Below, piece by piece: positions 8,911-17,252 of a stretch of DNA of 39,884 bases. The stretch comes from ATZT02 sp046046315 (GTDB lineage: Bacteria; Actinomycetota; Actinomycetes; S36-B12; UBA5976). The position numbers and the translations under genes were made by a program. The notes below the pieces were generated by a model that had not been told where the DNA came from, did not search any database, and worked only from the letters and a program-made list of their open reading frames with translations. The stretch lies in the NCBI GenBank assembly GCA_046046315.1, contig JBJOKB010000093.1, forward strand, positions 1-39,884, given 5' to 3'. Each line of letters begins with the position of its first letter. Within the stretch, counting starts at the first letter, position 1.

Positions 8911-10212
8911 TTACACACCTGCCTTGTCAAAAATTGTTGTGGCAGTAGGTGGGAAAGATATATCAGCAGAAGTTTTTGTTGCCTCACGGAATTCATCGGC
9001 GAAATATTTCATCGCACCTGGAAATGGTGTGGCAGCCGCATCGCCCAATGCGCAGAATGATCTTCCTGCAATTTGTCCACAAACGTCATTAATTACTTCT
9101 AATTCTTCTTCTTTACCTTTGCCATGTTCAAATTTTTCTAACACACCTGTGATCCAGTATGTGCCTTCACGACAAGGAGTGCACTTACCGCATGATTCGT
9201 GTTTATAAAATTCAAGCCATCTTGTTACTGCTTTAACAACACTTGTGGTGTGATCAAACATCATTGGTGTTCCGGTGCCAAGCATGGTTCCTGCCGCACT
9301 TAAATCTTCATAAGTCATTGGAATATCAATATGATCTGGTGTCAACATTGGCACAGATGATCCACCCGGAATCCAAAACTTTAATTTACTTCCTTTGCGC
9401 ATGCCACCGGCATAATCGAGAAGCTCACTCATTGGTGTTCCCAGGGCTGCTTCAAAAATTCCTGGACGGTTTACATGTCCTGAAACAGCAAATAATTTAA
9501 AACCGGGAGATTTTTCAGTTCCCATTGATTTAAACCAATCAGCACCGTTCAAAATAATTGAGGGCACACTTGCCAAAGTTTCAACGTTATTAACAACTGT
9601 TGGAGATGCATACAGTCCTGCTACTGCAGGAAATGGCGGTTTCAATCTTGGTTGACCGCGACGTCCTTCAAGTGAATCAAGTAACGCTGTCTCTTCTCCG
9701 CAAATGTATGCACCTGCACCTGCGTGAACTACTACATCTAAATCAAAGCCTGATCCTTGAATATTTTTTCCAAGTAAACCTTGTGCATAAGCTTGTTCAA
9801 CAGCATTAATTACTCTTCTAATTGCATGTGGAACTTCACCTCGAATATAAATAAATGCATGATTTGCTCTAATAGCATAAGAACCAATCGCGACACCTTC
9901 AACAAGTGAGTGTGGATTTGCCAACATCAAAGGAATATCTTTGCAAGCACCTGGTTCTGATTCGTCAGCGTTAACAACTAAATAATGCGGTTTGCCATCA
10001 TTTTGTGGCACAAAAGACCACTTCATTCCTGTTGGAAAACCTGCTCCACCGCGTCCACGTAAACCAGAATCCTTAACAATTCCAATTACTTCATCAGGTG
10101 TCATTTTTAAGGCATTTTTTAACGCAACATATCCACCATGTTTTTTGTAACTTTCAATTTCAAAAGAATTTGGATCATCCCAATGCGCTGTAAGAACTGG
10201 TGTTAATGCCAT
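8911..10212 (-). CDS. nuoF: NADH-quinone oxidoreductase subunit F (NADH- and FMN-binding)
   Basis: This subunit takes hydride from NADH to FMN. Visible landmarks are the nucleotide-binding GRGGAGFPTGMKW near the N-terminus, the FMN-binding NADESEPGACKD, GAGAYICGEETALLDSLEG, and the [4Fe-4S] ligands in ESCGKCTPCREG plus a distal Cys in SFCALGDAA. I place the start at ATG 10212 (433 residues), one base after the nuoE stop and about 11 bases from an AAAGGG site. A GTG at 10224 would add four residues and cannot be excluded. Confidence 0.96.
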   Translation of the reverse strand: MALTPVLTAHWDDPNSFEIESYKKHGGYVALKNALKMTPDEVIGIVKDSGLRGRGGAGFPTGMKWSFVPQNDGKPHYLVVNADESEPGACKDIPLMLANPHSLVEGVAIGSYAIRANHAFIYIRGEVPHAIRRVINAVEQAYAQGLLGKNIQGSGFDLDVVVHAGAGAYICGEETALLDSLEGRRGQPRLKPPFPAVAGLYASPTVVNNVETLASVPSIILNGADWFKSMGTEKSPGFKLFAVSGHVNRPGIFEAALGTPMSELLDYAGGMRKGSKLKFWIPGGSSVPMLTPDHIDIPMTYEDLSAAGTMLGTGTPMMFDHTTSVVKAVTRWLEFYKHESCGKCTPCREGTYWITGVLEKFEHGKGKEEELEVINDVCGQIAGRSFCALGDAAATPFPGAMKYFADEFREATKTSADISFPPTATTIFDKAGV

Positions 10213-10213
10213 T

Positions 10214-10876
10214 TTATTTTGCACCCTTTCCTAATGGGGCTGACATTTTTCTTTCTTTTGCAACTCTTAAACCAGCTAACATCGAATCATCTGCTAACGG
10301 TGATTCAGCATATTTACCATCGTTTATTCCTGCTAAAACTTTTTCAGAATCAGAAATAGAAGTAATCTGCACACCTCTAGTTGATTGAACTGGAGCACCA
10401 ATTTTTAATTTATCAATTAAATCTCTCAATGATTTTGGATTCATGGAATCCATAAATTCCCAATTTACTGTCACAACAGGTGCAACAGTGCAAGCTGCTT
10501 GGCATTCAATTCTTTCTAATGTAAACAATCCATCTGCTGTTGTTTCATCATGACCAATTCCTAAAGTTTCTGTTAATTCTTTCCATAATTCATCGCCGCC
10601 AAGTAGTGCACACAAAGTATTTGTGCAAACTCCAATGTGATGCTTACCCATCGGAAATCTTTTAAACATTGTGTAGAAAGTTGCAACGGCAGCAACTTCA
10701 GCAGGTGTTAAATCTAAAACTTTGGCACAAGCTTGTATCCCTGCCGGTGAAACCATTCCTTGTATTGATTGCACATAGTGAAGCATTGGTAAAAGTGCAG
10801 ATCTTCTTTCAGGATATTTTGCAGCTAAAGTTTCTAGTGTTTTTATGTCTTCTTCTGAAATATTTTTAATACTCAA
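10214..10876 (-). CDS. nuoE: NADH-quinone oxidoreductase subunit E, [2Fe-2S] protein
   Basis: A 220-residue thioredoxin-fold subunit with the N1a-type [2Fe-2S] ligands Cys84 and Cys89 (CTNTLC) and Cys125 and Cys129 (CQAAC). The last about 60 residues extend beyond the minimal family core, as in other actinobacteria. The start is TTG, overlapping the nuoD stop as TTGA; no in-frame ATG or GTG occurs before conserved sequence, so the TTG start is well supported. It forms the NADH-oxidising module with NuoF and NuoG. Confidence 0.95.
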   Translation of the reverse strand: MSIKNISEEDIKTLETLAAKYPERRSALLPMLHYVQSIQGMVSPAGIQACAKVLDLTPAEVAAVATFYTMFKRFPMGKHHIGVCTNTLCALLGGDELWKELTETLGIGHDETTADGLFTLERIECQAACTVAPVVTVNWEFMDSMNPKSLRDLIDKLKIGAPVQSTRGVQITSISDSEKVLAGINDGKYAESPLADDSMLAGLRVAKERKMSAPLGKGAK

Positions 10877-12195
10877 CGATCAACACCACCCATTACTGGA
10901 TCTATTGACGCAACCGCTGCAACAATGTCTGCAACTTGTCCACCTTCACCCATTGGGCCAACTGCTTGCAAATTATTGAAAGATGGATCACGGAAATGAA
11001 CTCTGTAAGGTTTTGTTCCACCATCACTAATTACTAATGCACCAAGTTCTCCTCTTGGTGATTCGATCGCAACATAAGCCTGTCCAGCAGGAACTTTGAA
11101 ACCCTCAGTTACAAGCTTGAAATGGTGAATCAATGATTCCATTGATTGGCCCATAATTTTTCTAATGTGGTCTAAAGAATTACCTAATCCGTCTGAGCCA
11201 AGTGCCAATTGAGAAGGCCAAGCAATAGATTTATCTTCGACCATTACAGGACCTGGTTTCAATCGAGCAAGTGCTTGTTCGACAATATTTAGCGATTCAT
11301 TCATTTCGCGCATTCGGATTAAGAATCTTCCATAAGTATCGCTGGTGTTTTCTGTTACAACATTGAATTCATAATTTTCATAACCACAATAAGGTTGAGT
11401 TTTTCTTAAATCCCAAGGAAGACCAGTTGATCTTAAAACTGGACCAGTAATTCCAAGGGCCATGCAACCTGTTAAATCCAGTACCCCAACATCTTTTGTT
11501 CTCGCGGTCCAGACTGAATTGTCCACCAATATATTGAAATTATCTTTAAATCTCTTTCTTAATAATTTAATGGTTTCTTCAATTTTCTTTTCTGCCCCTT
11601 GTGGAAGATCTACTGCAACTCCACCTGGTCTTACATAAGCCATATTCATTCGCAAACCAGTAATCATTTCAAAAAGATCTAAAACTAATTCTCTATCTCT
11701 AAAACCATTTGTCATGGCAGTTAATGCGCCAAGCTCCATTCCTCCTGTTGCTAAAGCAACAAGGTGGGAGGAAATTCGGTTTAATTCCATTAACATAACG
11801 CGAATAGTGTTGGCGCGATTTGGAATTTGTTCAGTTATTCCCAATAATTTTTCAACTGCTAAACAGTACGCTGTTTCATTAAAAATTGGTGCTAAGTAAT
11901 CCATTCTTGTTACATATGTTGTTCCTTGAACCCAGGAACGAAATTCCATATTTTTTTCAATACCGGTATGCAAATATCCAATTCCGCAACGGGCTTCTGT
12001 AACAGTTTCGCCATCTAATTCAAGAATTAAGCGAAGCACTCCATGTGTTGACGGATGTTGTGGTCCCATGTTGACAACGATTCGTTCACGTTCACCATTG
12101 GGTGCGCCAAGAACTGTGTCCCAATCACCACCGGAAAGTGTGTACACACGTCCTTGTGTTGTTTCATAAGAACCAGAAAAAATATCTGTACTCAT
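10873..12195 (-). CDS. nuoD: NADH-quinone oxidoreductase subunit D
   Basis: A 440-residue 49-kDa-type subunit lining the quinone-binding pocket with NuoB. Family landmarks are VNMGPQHPSTHGVLRLILELDGE near residue 42, GYLHTGIEKNME, PRGELGALVISDGG near residue 390, and the terminal SIDPVMGGVDR that is nearly invariant. NuoC and NuoD are separate genes here, unlike the fused form in Escherichia coli. The ATG overlaps the nuoC stop (ATGA). Confidence 0.98.
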   Translation of the reverse strand: MSTDIFSGSYETTQGRVYTLSGGDWDTVLGAPNGERERIVVNMGPQHPSTHGVLRLILELDGETVTEARCGIGYLHTGIEKNMEFRSWVQGTTYVTRMDYLAPIFNETAYCLAVEKLLGITEQIPNRANTIRVMLMELNRISSHLVALATGGMELGALTAMTNGFRDRELVLDLFEMITGLRMNMAYVRPGGVAVDLPQGAEKKIEETIKLLRKRFKDNFNILVDNSVWTARTKDVGVLDLTGCMALGITGPVLRSTGLPWDLRKTQPYCGYENYEFNVVTENTSDTYGRFLIRMREMNESLNIVEQALARLKPGPVMVEDKSIAWPSQLALGSDGLGNSLDHIRKIMGQSMESLIHHFKLVTEGFKVPAGQAYVAIESPRGELGALVISDGGTKPYRVHFRDPSFNNLQAVGPMGEGGQVADIVAAVASIDPVMGGVDR

Positions 12196-12893
12196 CCGCT
12201 GTAACTTCTTCTGTTATCAGGTGCAGGGATTACTGCGCCTTTGTATTCAACTGGAATTCCACCAAGTGGATAATCTTTTCTTTGCGGGTATCCAACCCAA
12301 TCATCGGGCATTTCAATTCTTGTTAAGGATGGATGGCCATCAAAAATAATTCCAAAGAAATCATAAGTTTCTCTTTCGTGCCAATTATTAGATGGATAAA
12401 TTTCTGTGATTGATGGAATGTGAGGATTATTTTCTGGAGTAACAACTTCAACTAAAACTCTTCTGTTGTTAGTTATTGAAACAAATGGATAAATTGCGTG
12501 TAATTCTCGATCTTTTTCTTTTGGCCAGTGAGCACCTGCAACACCCATGCACATTTCAAAACGAAGTGCTGGGTCATCTCTTAAAACTTGAGCAACAGCT
12601 TTTAAATGTTCTTTTCTAACCATTAATGTTAATTGATCAACTTGCACAACTACTCTTTCGATTGCTTGCTCGAAAGTTACATTTTGTGAAGGAAGTGCTT
12701 TTTCTAAAGCATCAGCAATTGCATCGAAATAACTTCCATAAGGTCTTTGCGCACTAGGTGCTGCTTGAATTGTGGTGATTAATCCACCAAAACCTGAAGT
12801 ATCTCCAGCTGAAGTTGAACTTCCAAATGCGCCTTTAACTACATTTTTTAAAATAGGAGCTTCATTGGGATTAACTATTTCTTTTTCGCTCAT
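12192..12893 (-). CDS. nuoC: NADH-quinone oxidoreductase subunit C
   Basis: A 233-residue peripheral subunit of the quinone module. The diagnostic part is C-terminal: NWHERETYDFFGIIFDGHP (residues about 171-189) followed by IEMPDDWVGYPQRKDYPLGG. The N-terminal about 70 residues are variable, as usual. It is an independent gene between nuoB and nuoD, with the ATG overlapping the nuoB stop (ATGA) and its own stop overlapping nuoD. Confidence 0.96.
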   Translation of the reverse strand: MSEKEIVNPNEAPILKNVVKGAFGSSTSAGDTSGFGGLITTIQAAPSAQRPYGSYFDAIADALEKALPSQNVTFEQAIERVVVQVDQLTLMVRKEHLKAVAQVLRDDPALRFEMCMGVAGAHWPKEKDRELHAIYPFVSITNNRRVLVEVVTPENNPHIPSITEIYPSNNWHERETYDFFGIIFDGHPSLTRIEMPDDWVGYPQRKDYPLGGIPVEYKGAVIPAPDNRRSYSG

Positions 12894-13444
12894 GAAAGAA
12901 GACCTTTTAGTTCAATAAGTGGAGATTCTTTTAAGCTCTTATCTTCTAATTGAATTACTTGTTTTTCTCTTTGTTTTCCAAGTTTCATATCCTGAATTTG
13001 ATCATGAATTTTTAGAATTGCATCCATTAACATTTCTGGTCTTGGTGGACATCCAGGTAAATACATGTCAACTGGTACAACGTGATCTACCCCTTGCACA
13101 ATTGCGTAGTTATTAAACATGCCACCAGATGATGCACAAACACCCATAGCAAGTACCCATTTTGGATCTGCCATTTGATCATAAATTTGGCGCAAGACTG
13201 GTGCCATTTTTTGGCTTACTCTCCCCGCAACAATCATTAAATCTGCTTGTCTTGGACTTGCTCTAAAAACTTCCATTCCAAATCTTGCTAAGTCATAACG
13301 TCCAGCACCAGTTGCCATCATTTCAATTGCGCAACAAGCTAATCCAAATGTTGCCGGCCACAATGAAGACTTACGAACATAACCTGCAAGTTGCTCAACA
13401 GAAGTTAATAAGACTCCGCTTGGTAATTTCTCTTCAATACCCAT
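12890..13444 (-). CDS. nuoB: NADH-quinone oxidoreductase subunit B, N2 cluster protein
   Basis: A 184-residue subunit holding the terminal [4Fe-4S] cluster N2 next to the quinone. All ligands are present: the tandem Cys37-Cys38 in GLACCAIEMM, Cys103 in GVCASSGGMF and Cys132 in LPGCPPRPE. The C-terminal about 30 residues form a charged tail typical of high-GC-group relatives. The ATG follows directly on the nuoA stop (TAAATG). Confidence 0.98.
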   Translation of the reverse strand: MGIEEKLPSGVLLTSVEQLAGYVRKSSLWPATFGLACCAIEMMATGAGRYDLARFGMEVFRASPRQADLMIVAGRVSQKMAPVLRQIYDQMADPKWVLAMGVCASSGGMFNNYAIVQGVDHVVPVDMYLPGCPPRPEMLMDAILKIHDQIQDMKLGKQREKQVIQLEDKSLKESPLIELKGLLS

Positions 13445-13804
13445 TTATTCCCACTCAAGTCCACCGCGACGCCAAACGTATGCGTACGCAATAAATACAG
13501 TCGCGATAAATAACAACATCTCAACTACACCGAATAATCCAAGTTGATCAAATGAAACAGCCCACGGATAAAGAAAAACTATTTCGATATCAAAAACAAT
13601 AAATAGCATTGCAGTTAAGTAGTACTTAATTGGAAAACGTCCACCACCAACAGGTTGTGGAGTTGGTTCGATTCCACATTCATATGCAGAAAGTTTTGCT
13701 CTGTTGTAGACCTTTGGTCCAGCTAAAGCACCGGCAACGATTGAAAAAGCAGCAAAGGCAAAAGCGATTCCACCTAGACCAACTATTGGCCAAGCGACAT
13801 TCAC
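13445..13804 (-). CDS. nuoA: NADH-quinone oxidoreductase subunit A
   Basis: A 119-residue protein with three membrane helices and the family segment KLSAYECGIEPTPQPVGGGRF, followed by KYYLTAMLFIVFDIEIVFLYPWA. It is the first gene of the nuo operon. The start is GTG, preceded at six bases by AAAGGAG, one of the best ribosome sites in the window; there is no in-frame ATG near. The 159-base upstream gap is the likely operon promoter region. Confidence 0.97.
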   Translation of the reverse strand: MNVAWPIVGLGGIAFAFAAFSIVAGALAGPKVYNRAKLSAYECGIEPTPQPVGGGRFPIKYYLTAMLFIVFDIEIVFLYPWAVSFDQLGLFGVVEMLLFIATVFIAYAYVWRRGGLEWE

Positions 13805-13810
13805 TTATTA

Positions 13811-13817
13811 CTCCTTT
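13811..13817 (-). promoter_or_regulatory. Ribosome binding site of nuoA
   Basis: The minus strand reads AAAGGAG, six bases before the GTG at 13804. This decides a GTG start for the first gene of the complex I operon. Confidence 0.85.
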
Positions 13818-13857
13818 ATCTATTGAGCAATCAAGATTTAAAACTTCAAGTAATCAG

Positions 13858-13881
13858 AGTCTATTGTTTGGCTCTTCACGA
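13858..13881 (-). promoter_or_regulatory. Possible nuo promoter -10 with overlapping degenerate Rex-operator-like site
   Basis: On the minus strand 13881-13864 reads TCGTGAAGAGCCAAACAA. Against the general Rex operator TTGTGAA-N4-TTCACAA it matches 6 of 7 positions in the first half and 4 of 7 in the second. It is followed at once by TAGACT (13863-13858), a TANNNT hexamer that could be a -10 box. If so, Rex bound here would block the promoter. Rex control of nuo genes is known in Streptomyces. The site is degenerate, so this is only a candidate. Confidence 0.35.
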
Positions 13882-13897
13882 ATCTGGATACCGGGTC

Positions 13898-13921
13898 GTT
13901 TGCGCACTTGTGCATTTGTGC
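13898..13921. repeat. Three tandem 8-bp units with TTGTGC-type half-sites upstream of nuoA
   Basis: The plus strand shows GTTTGCGC, ACTTGTGC and ATTTGTGC in direct head-to-tail order, with a weaker fourth unit CCTTGTTA next (13922-13929). The third unit is identical to one arm of the Rex operator upstream of rex in this window (ATTTGTGC). Repeated half-sites at an 8-bp period could be a protein-binding array, but the match to a known regulator is uncertain. Confidence 0.5.
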
Positions 13922-13963
13922 CCTTGTTATTCGGCTTATTTCTGTTGCAGATGTTACAAGTGA

Positions 13964-15223
13964 TTAGGCTGCAGGAGCGATTTTTGTTAGGGCAGTAATT
14001 ATTCGATCTGACTTGGTTTTACCTGTGGTGCTGTAAAGATTTGCCAGCAATTTCAAGGTAAAGCGCATTAATGGTTTTGATGCCATTCCATATTTTGTGG
14101 CAACTTGCATAATTTGCGGATTTCCAATTAGTTTCACAAAGACTCTACCTAATGTGTAATAACTGCCAAGTCTATCTTTTAATACAACAGGATATTTATG
14201 TAATTCTGTTTCCATTGCAAATGAAGAATTTGCTTTAACTGCTTTTTCAATAACTTCGGCTGCAACTTGACCCGTTTCCATTGCATATGCAATTCCTTCT
14301 CCATTGAATGGATTAACCATTCCTCCAGAATCACCAACTAACAGCATTCCTTTTATGTAATGAGGTTGACGATTAAAACCCATAGGAAGTGCTGCACCAC
14401 GAACTTGTTGGGTCATATTTTCTTCTCTATAACCCCATTCCTCCGGAGTTTGATCAAGCCAACGTTTTAATAAATCTTTGTAATCAATACTTTGAAAAAC
14501 AGGTGATGAATCTAGAATTCCTAAACCAACATTAGAAGTTCCATCTCCCATTCCAAAAATCCAACCATAACCTGGAAGTAATTTATTTTGATCTTTAAGT
14601 TCTAACCATGACTCTAAATAATTATCGTGAGTTCTAGGACTTTTGTAATAAGTTCTAACTGCAACACCCATTGGTCTGTCTTCTCTTCTTTCTAAGCCAA
14701 GCGCTAGCGCCATTCGACTTGAGACCCCATCAGCTGCCACAACAACTTTTGCAAAATGTTTTGATTCAGAACCATCAGGATTCTTTGTTGTTACTCCAAT
14801 CATTCTTCCAGTTTTTTCATCCATGATTGGACCTGTGACTCTAGTTTTTTCGTGTAAGCGAACTCCTCGTTTTTGAGCGGTTCGAGCAATTAACTCATCA
14901 AAATCAGATCGAGGTCTAACTAAACCGTAATTTGGAAAACCTTCAACTTCAGGCCAATCAAGTTCTAATCTATGTCCTCCACCAATAACTCTTAATCCTT
15001 TATTTCTTAACCAACCATTTTCTGGTGTTGGCTCTATTCCCATATCTAAAATTTGTTTAACAGCACGTGGTGTTAATCCATCTCCACAAACTTTTTCTCG
15101 CGGAAAACTTGTTTTTTCAAAGAGCAAAACATCTAAACCTCTGTTGGCTAAGTGAAATGCAGTTGCTGAGCCTCCCGGTCCAGCGCCGACCACGATTACA
15201 TCTGCATCGTTTTGTGTGTTCAT
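13964..15223 (-). CDS. menJ: Geranylgeranyl reductase family flavoprotein, probable menaquinone side-chain reductase
   Basis: A 419-residue FAD-dependent oxidoreductase. The N-terminus has the dinucleotide-binding VVGAGPGGSATAFHLANRG (residues about 11-29), then the family signature FPREKVCGDGLTPRAV, and later LLVGDSGGMVNPFNGEGI, the second FAD-contacting motif. In mycobacteria the orthologous MenJ saturates one isoprene unit of menaquinone. Location between menG and the complex I operon supports the quinone role over chlorophyll or archaeal lipid reduction. The ATG follows directly on the menG stop, so the two are probably co-transcribed. Confidence 0.88.
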   Translation of the reverse strand: MNTQNDADVIVVGAGPGGSATAFHLANRGLDVLLFEKTSFPREKVCGDGLTPRAVKQILDMGIEPTPENGWLRNKGLRVIGGGHRLELDWPEVEGFPNYGLVRPRSDFDELIARTAQKRGVRLHEKTRVTGPIMDEKTGRMIGVTTKNPDGSESKHFAKVVVAADGVSSRMALALGLERREDRPMGVAVRTYYKSPRTHDNYLESWLELKDQNKLLPGYGWIFGMGDGTSNVGLGILDSSPVFQSIDYKDLLKRWLDQTPEEWGYREENMTQQVRGAALPMGFNRQPHYIKGMLLVGDSGGMVNPFNGEGIAYAMETGQVAAEVIEKAVKANSSFAMETELHKYPVVLKDRLGSYYTLGRVFVKLIGNPQIMQVATKYGMASKPLMRFTLKLLANLYSTTGKTKSDRIITALTKIAPAA

Positions 15224-15919
15224 TTATTTACTTTTCTCTGCTCTATGAAGGGCAACTATTCCACCGGTTAGATTTTTCCATTTAACATTAGTCCAATTTG
15301 AGTTACTAATTTGAGTGGCAAATTCTTTCTGATTTGGCCAGACTCTTATGGAATCGGCCAAATATACGTAAGCATCTGGGTTAGAGGAAGTTTTTTTTGC
15401 AATTGCTGGCAGAGCCTTCATCAAATATTCCATATAAATTTTTCGAAAAGGCTCGAAAGTAGGAGACGAAAATTCGCAGATTACTAATCTGCCCCCTGGT
15501 TTTGTGACTCTGAACATTTCTTTCAAAGCTTTATCAACATCATTAACATTTCTGATTCCAAAAGAAATTGTTACTACATCAAAAGTTTCATCATTGAATG
15601 GAAGCGAGAGCGCATCGCCAGCCGAGAAATTTAATTCAGGTGAACGCTTACGACCCTGACTTAGCATTCCTAATGAAAAATCACATGGAATAACAGTTGC
15701 ACCAGATTTTGCGAATGCTAAAGAACTTGTTCCTGTGCCCGCTGCAAGATCTAAAATACATTCACCTTTTTTTGCAGACACAGCAAAAGCAGTTGCTCGA
15801 CGCCAAGAGTGAGTAAGTCCAAAAGCTAAAACATCATTTGTGATGTCATATTTTGCGGCAACTCGATCAAACATCGCAGCTACTTCGCTGGGATTTTTTG
15901 CTAAGGAAGCCTTGGACAT
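15224..15919 (-). CDS. menG: Demethylmenaquinone methyltransferase
   Basis: A 231-residue class I SAM-dependent methyltransferase of the UbiE/MenG family that makes the last ring methylation of menaquinone. Visible motifs are NDVLAFGLTHSWRR, the SAM-binding LDLAAGTGTSSLAFA (residues about 57-71), SFGIRNVNDVDKALKEMFRV and the post-motif TKPGGRLVICEFS. With no ubiquinone genes nearby and men genes on both sides, the menaquinone substrate is favoured. ATG start with a -10-like hexamer six bases upstream, suggesting a leaderless transcript. Confidence 0.94.
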   Translation of the reverse strand: MSKASLAKNPSEVAAMFDRVAAKYDITNDVLAFGLTHSWRRATAFAVSAKKGECILDLAAGTGTSSLAFAKSGATVIPCDFSLGMLSQGRKRSPELNFSAGDALSLPFNDETFDVVTISFGIRNVNDVDKALKEMFRVTKPGGRLVICEFSSPTFEPFRKIYMEYLMKALPAIAKKTSSNPDAYVYLADSIRVWPNQKEFATQISNSNWTNVKWKNLTGGIVALHRAEKSK

Positions 15920-15925
15920 ATTTAC

Positions 15926-15931
15926 ATTCTG
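15926..15931 (-). promoter_or_regulatory. Candidate leaderless -10 box of menG
   Basis: The minus strand reads CAGAAT, then six bases, then the menG ATG. A weak -35-like GTGGCA lies 17 bases upstream. The spacing is that of leaderless actinobacterial transcripts, which start at or next to the A of ATG. No ribosome site is present. Confidence 0.5.
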
Positions 15932-15980
15932 TCAGCCCCACAGTTTTTTGCCACTTGTGGATGGTTTTCAAACTCAGGCG

Positions 15981-15986
15981 TAGTCT
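15981..15986 (+). promoter_or_regulatory. Candidate leaderless -10 box of menF
   Basis: TAGTCT (TANNNT form) is followed by six bases and the menF ATG at 15993. No usable ribosome site lies between, so a leaderless mRNA is likely. The divergent menG shows the same layout on the other strand within 73 bases. Confidence 0.55.
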
Positions 15987-15992
15987 AGGAAT

Positions 15993-17252
15993 ATGTCGAT
16001 ACCAACTGCTGTGCAAAATTTTTCGACAACTTCTATTCGCACAATCGAACTATCTAAAAAAGTAGATTTGATTAACCTACTTCCAGACCTTGCCTCAAAT
16101 GAAGTTTTTTCTTGGGTAAGAAATAACCAAGGAATTGTTGCCTGGGGAATAAACACCAAAGAAAATTTCACTGGCACGGAAAGATTTTCCAGGGCACATA
16201 AATGGTGGAAGGAATTCGTAGACAATTCATCCATTAGAGATGAAGTTTTAACTGCAAGCTCTGGTGCAATTGCATTTGTTTCTTTTTCTTATCTTGCTGA
16301 AAATTCAAGTGTAGTAATTGTACCCAAAATTGTGGTTGGCCAAAACAGTGAAAAAACTTTTCTAACAGTAATTGGAGATGTGGATTTAGAAAAGGTCAAA
16401 TCAGAAATTTATTCACCAAAGTCAGCACCCATGCCACCCCAAAATTTAACTTGGCACGATGGCAGCATCCCAGTTGAGGAATGGCAACTTAGCGTTAAAA
16501 AAGCTGTTACCAGAATTAATAATAAAGAACTAGATAAAGTTGTTTTGGCAAGAGATCTAAACGCCATTGCTGAAAAAACTATTGATTCTCGTTATGTGCT
16601 AACAAATTTGAGTAATTCTTATCCAGAGTGTTGGTCATTTGCTGTTGATGGCTTAATTGGGGCAACTCCAGAGCTTCTAATTCGTCGAACTGGTGATTCA
16701 GTTTTGTCTAGAGTACTTGCAGGAACAATCCGAAGAGATGAATCAGCAACAGATTCTGAGTTAGCAACAACTTTGTTAAAAAGTGGAAAAGACCTAGAAG
16801 AACATGAATTTGCTGTAAGCTCAGTTGCTACTTCTTTAGCCCTACATTGCACAGATATGAAAGTTCCTACTAGTCCAAGGGTTTTAAGACTTTCTAATGT
16901 TGCCCACTTGGCAACAGATATATCTGGAACTTTGGTGGATGCAGCACCTGCTTTAGTTCTTGCAGGATCTTTGCACCCAACTGCGGCAATTTGCGGAACA
17001 CCTACAGGTAGAGCAAAAATTTTAATTCAGGAATTAGAAAAAATGAACAGAAATCGTTACACAGGACCAGTCGGTTGGATAAACGCTAAAGGAGATGGTG
17101 AATTAGGAATCGCTCTTCGTTGTGCTGAAATTACTGAAAATACCGCAAGATTATTTGCCGGTTGCGGAATAGTTTCTGAGTCAACACCAGAAGATGAATT
17201 AGCAGAATCTAATGCAAAATTTGTTGCTATGAAAGATGCTCTTAATAATTAA
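15993..17252 (+). CDS. menF: Isochorismate synthase
   Basis: A 419-residue chorismate-binding enzyme converting chorismate to isochorismate, the first step towards menaquinone. Conserved family segments are NKELDKVVLARDL near residue 177, LHPTAAICGTPTGRA near residue 327, and the C-terminal GPVGWINAKGDGELGIALRCA and GCGIVSESTPEDELAES. Homologous EntC-type siderophore and salicylate enzymes look alike, but the surrounding men genes argue for MenF. It ends tail-to-tail with menD, their stop codons overlapping by four bases. Confidence 0.92.
   Translation: MSIPTAVQNFSTTSIRTIELSKKVDLINLLPDLASNEVFSWVRNNQGIVAWGINTKENFTGTERFSRAHKWWKEFVDNSSIRDEVLTASSGAIAFVSFSYLAENSSVVIVPKIVVGQNSEKTFLTVIGDVDLEKVKSEIYSPKSAPMPPQNLTWHDGSIPVEEWQLSVKKAVTRINNKELDKVVLARDLNAIAEKTIDSRYVLTNLSNSYPECWSFAVDGLIGATPELLIRRTGDSVLSRVLAGTIRRDESATDSELATTLLKSGKDLEEHEFAVSSVATSLALHCTDMKVPTSPRVLRLSNVAHLATDISGTLVDAAPALVLAGSLHPTAAICGTPTGRAKILIQELEKMNRNRYTGPVGWINAKGDGELGIALRCAEITENTARLFAGCGIVSESTPEDELAESNAKFVAMKDALNN

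Noticed and set aside
15945..15962. CCACTTGTGG element between menG and menF considered as a Rex site
   Set aside because: It lacks the TTGTG...CACAA orientation and spacing of a Rex operator; the symmetry is short and probably incidental to the two promoters.
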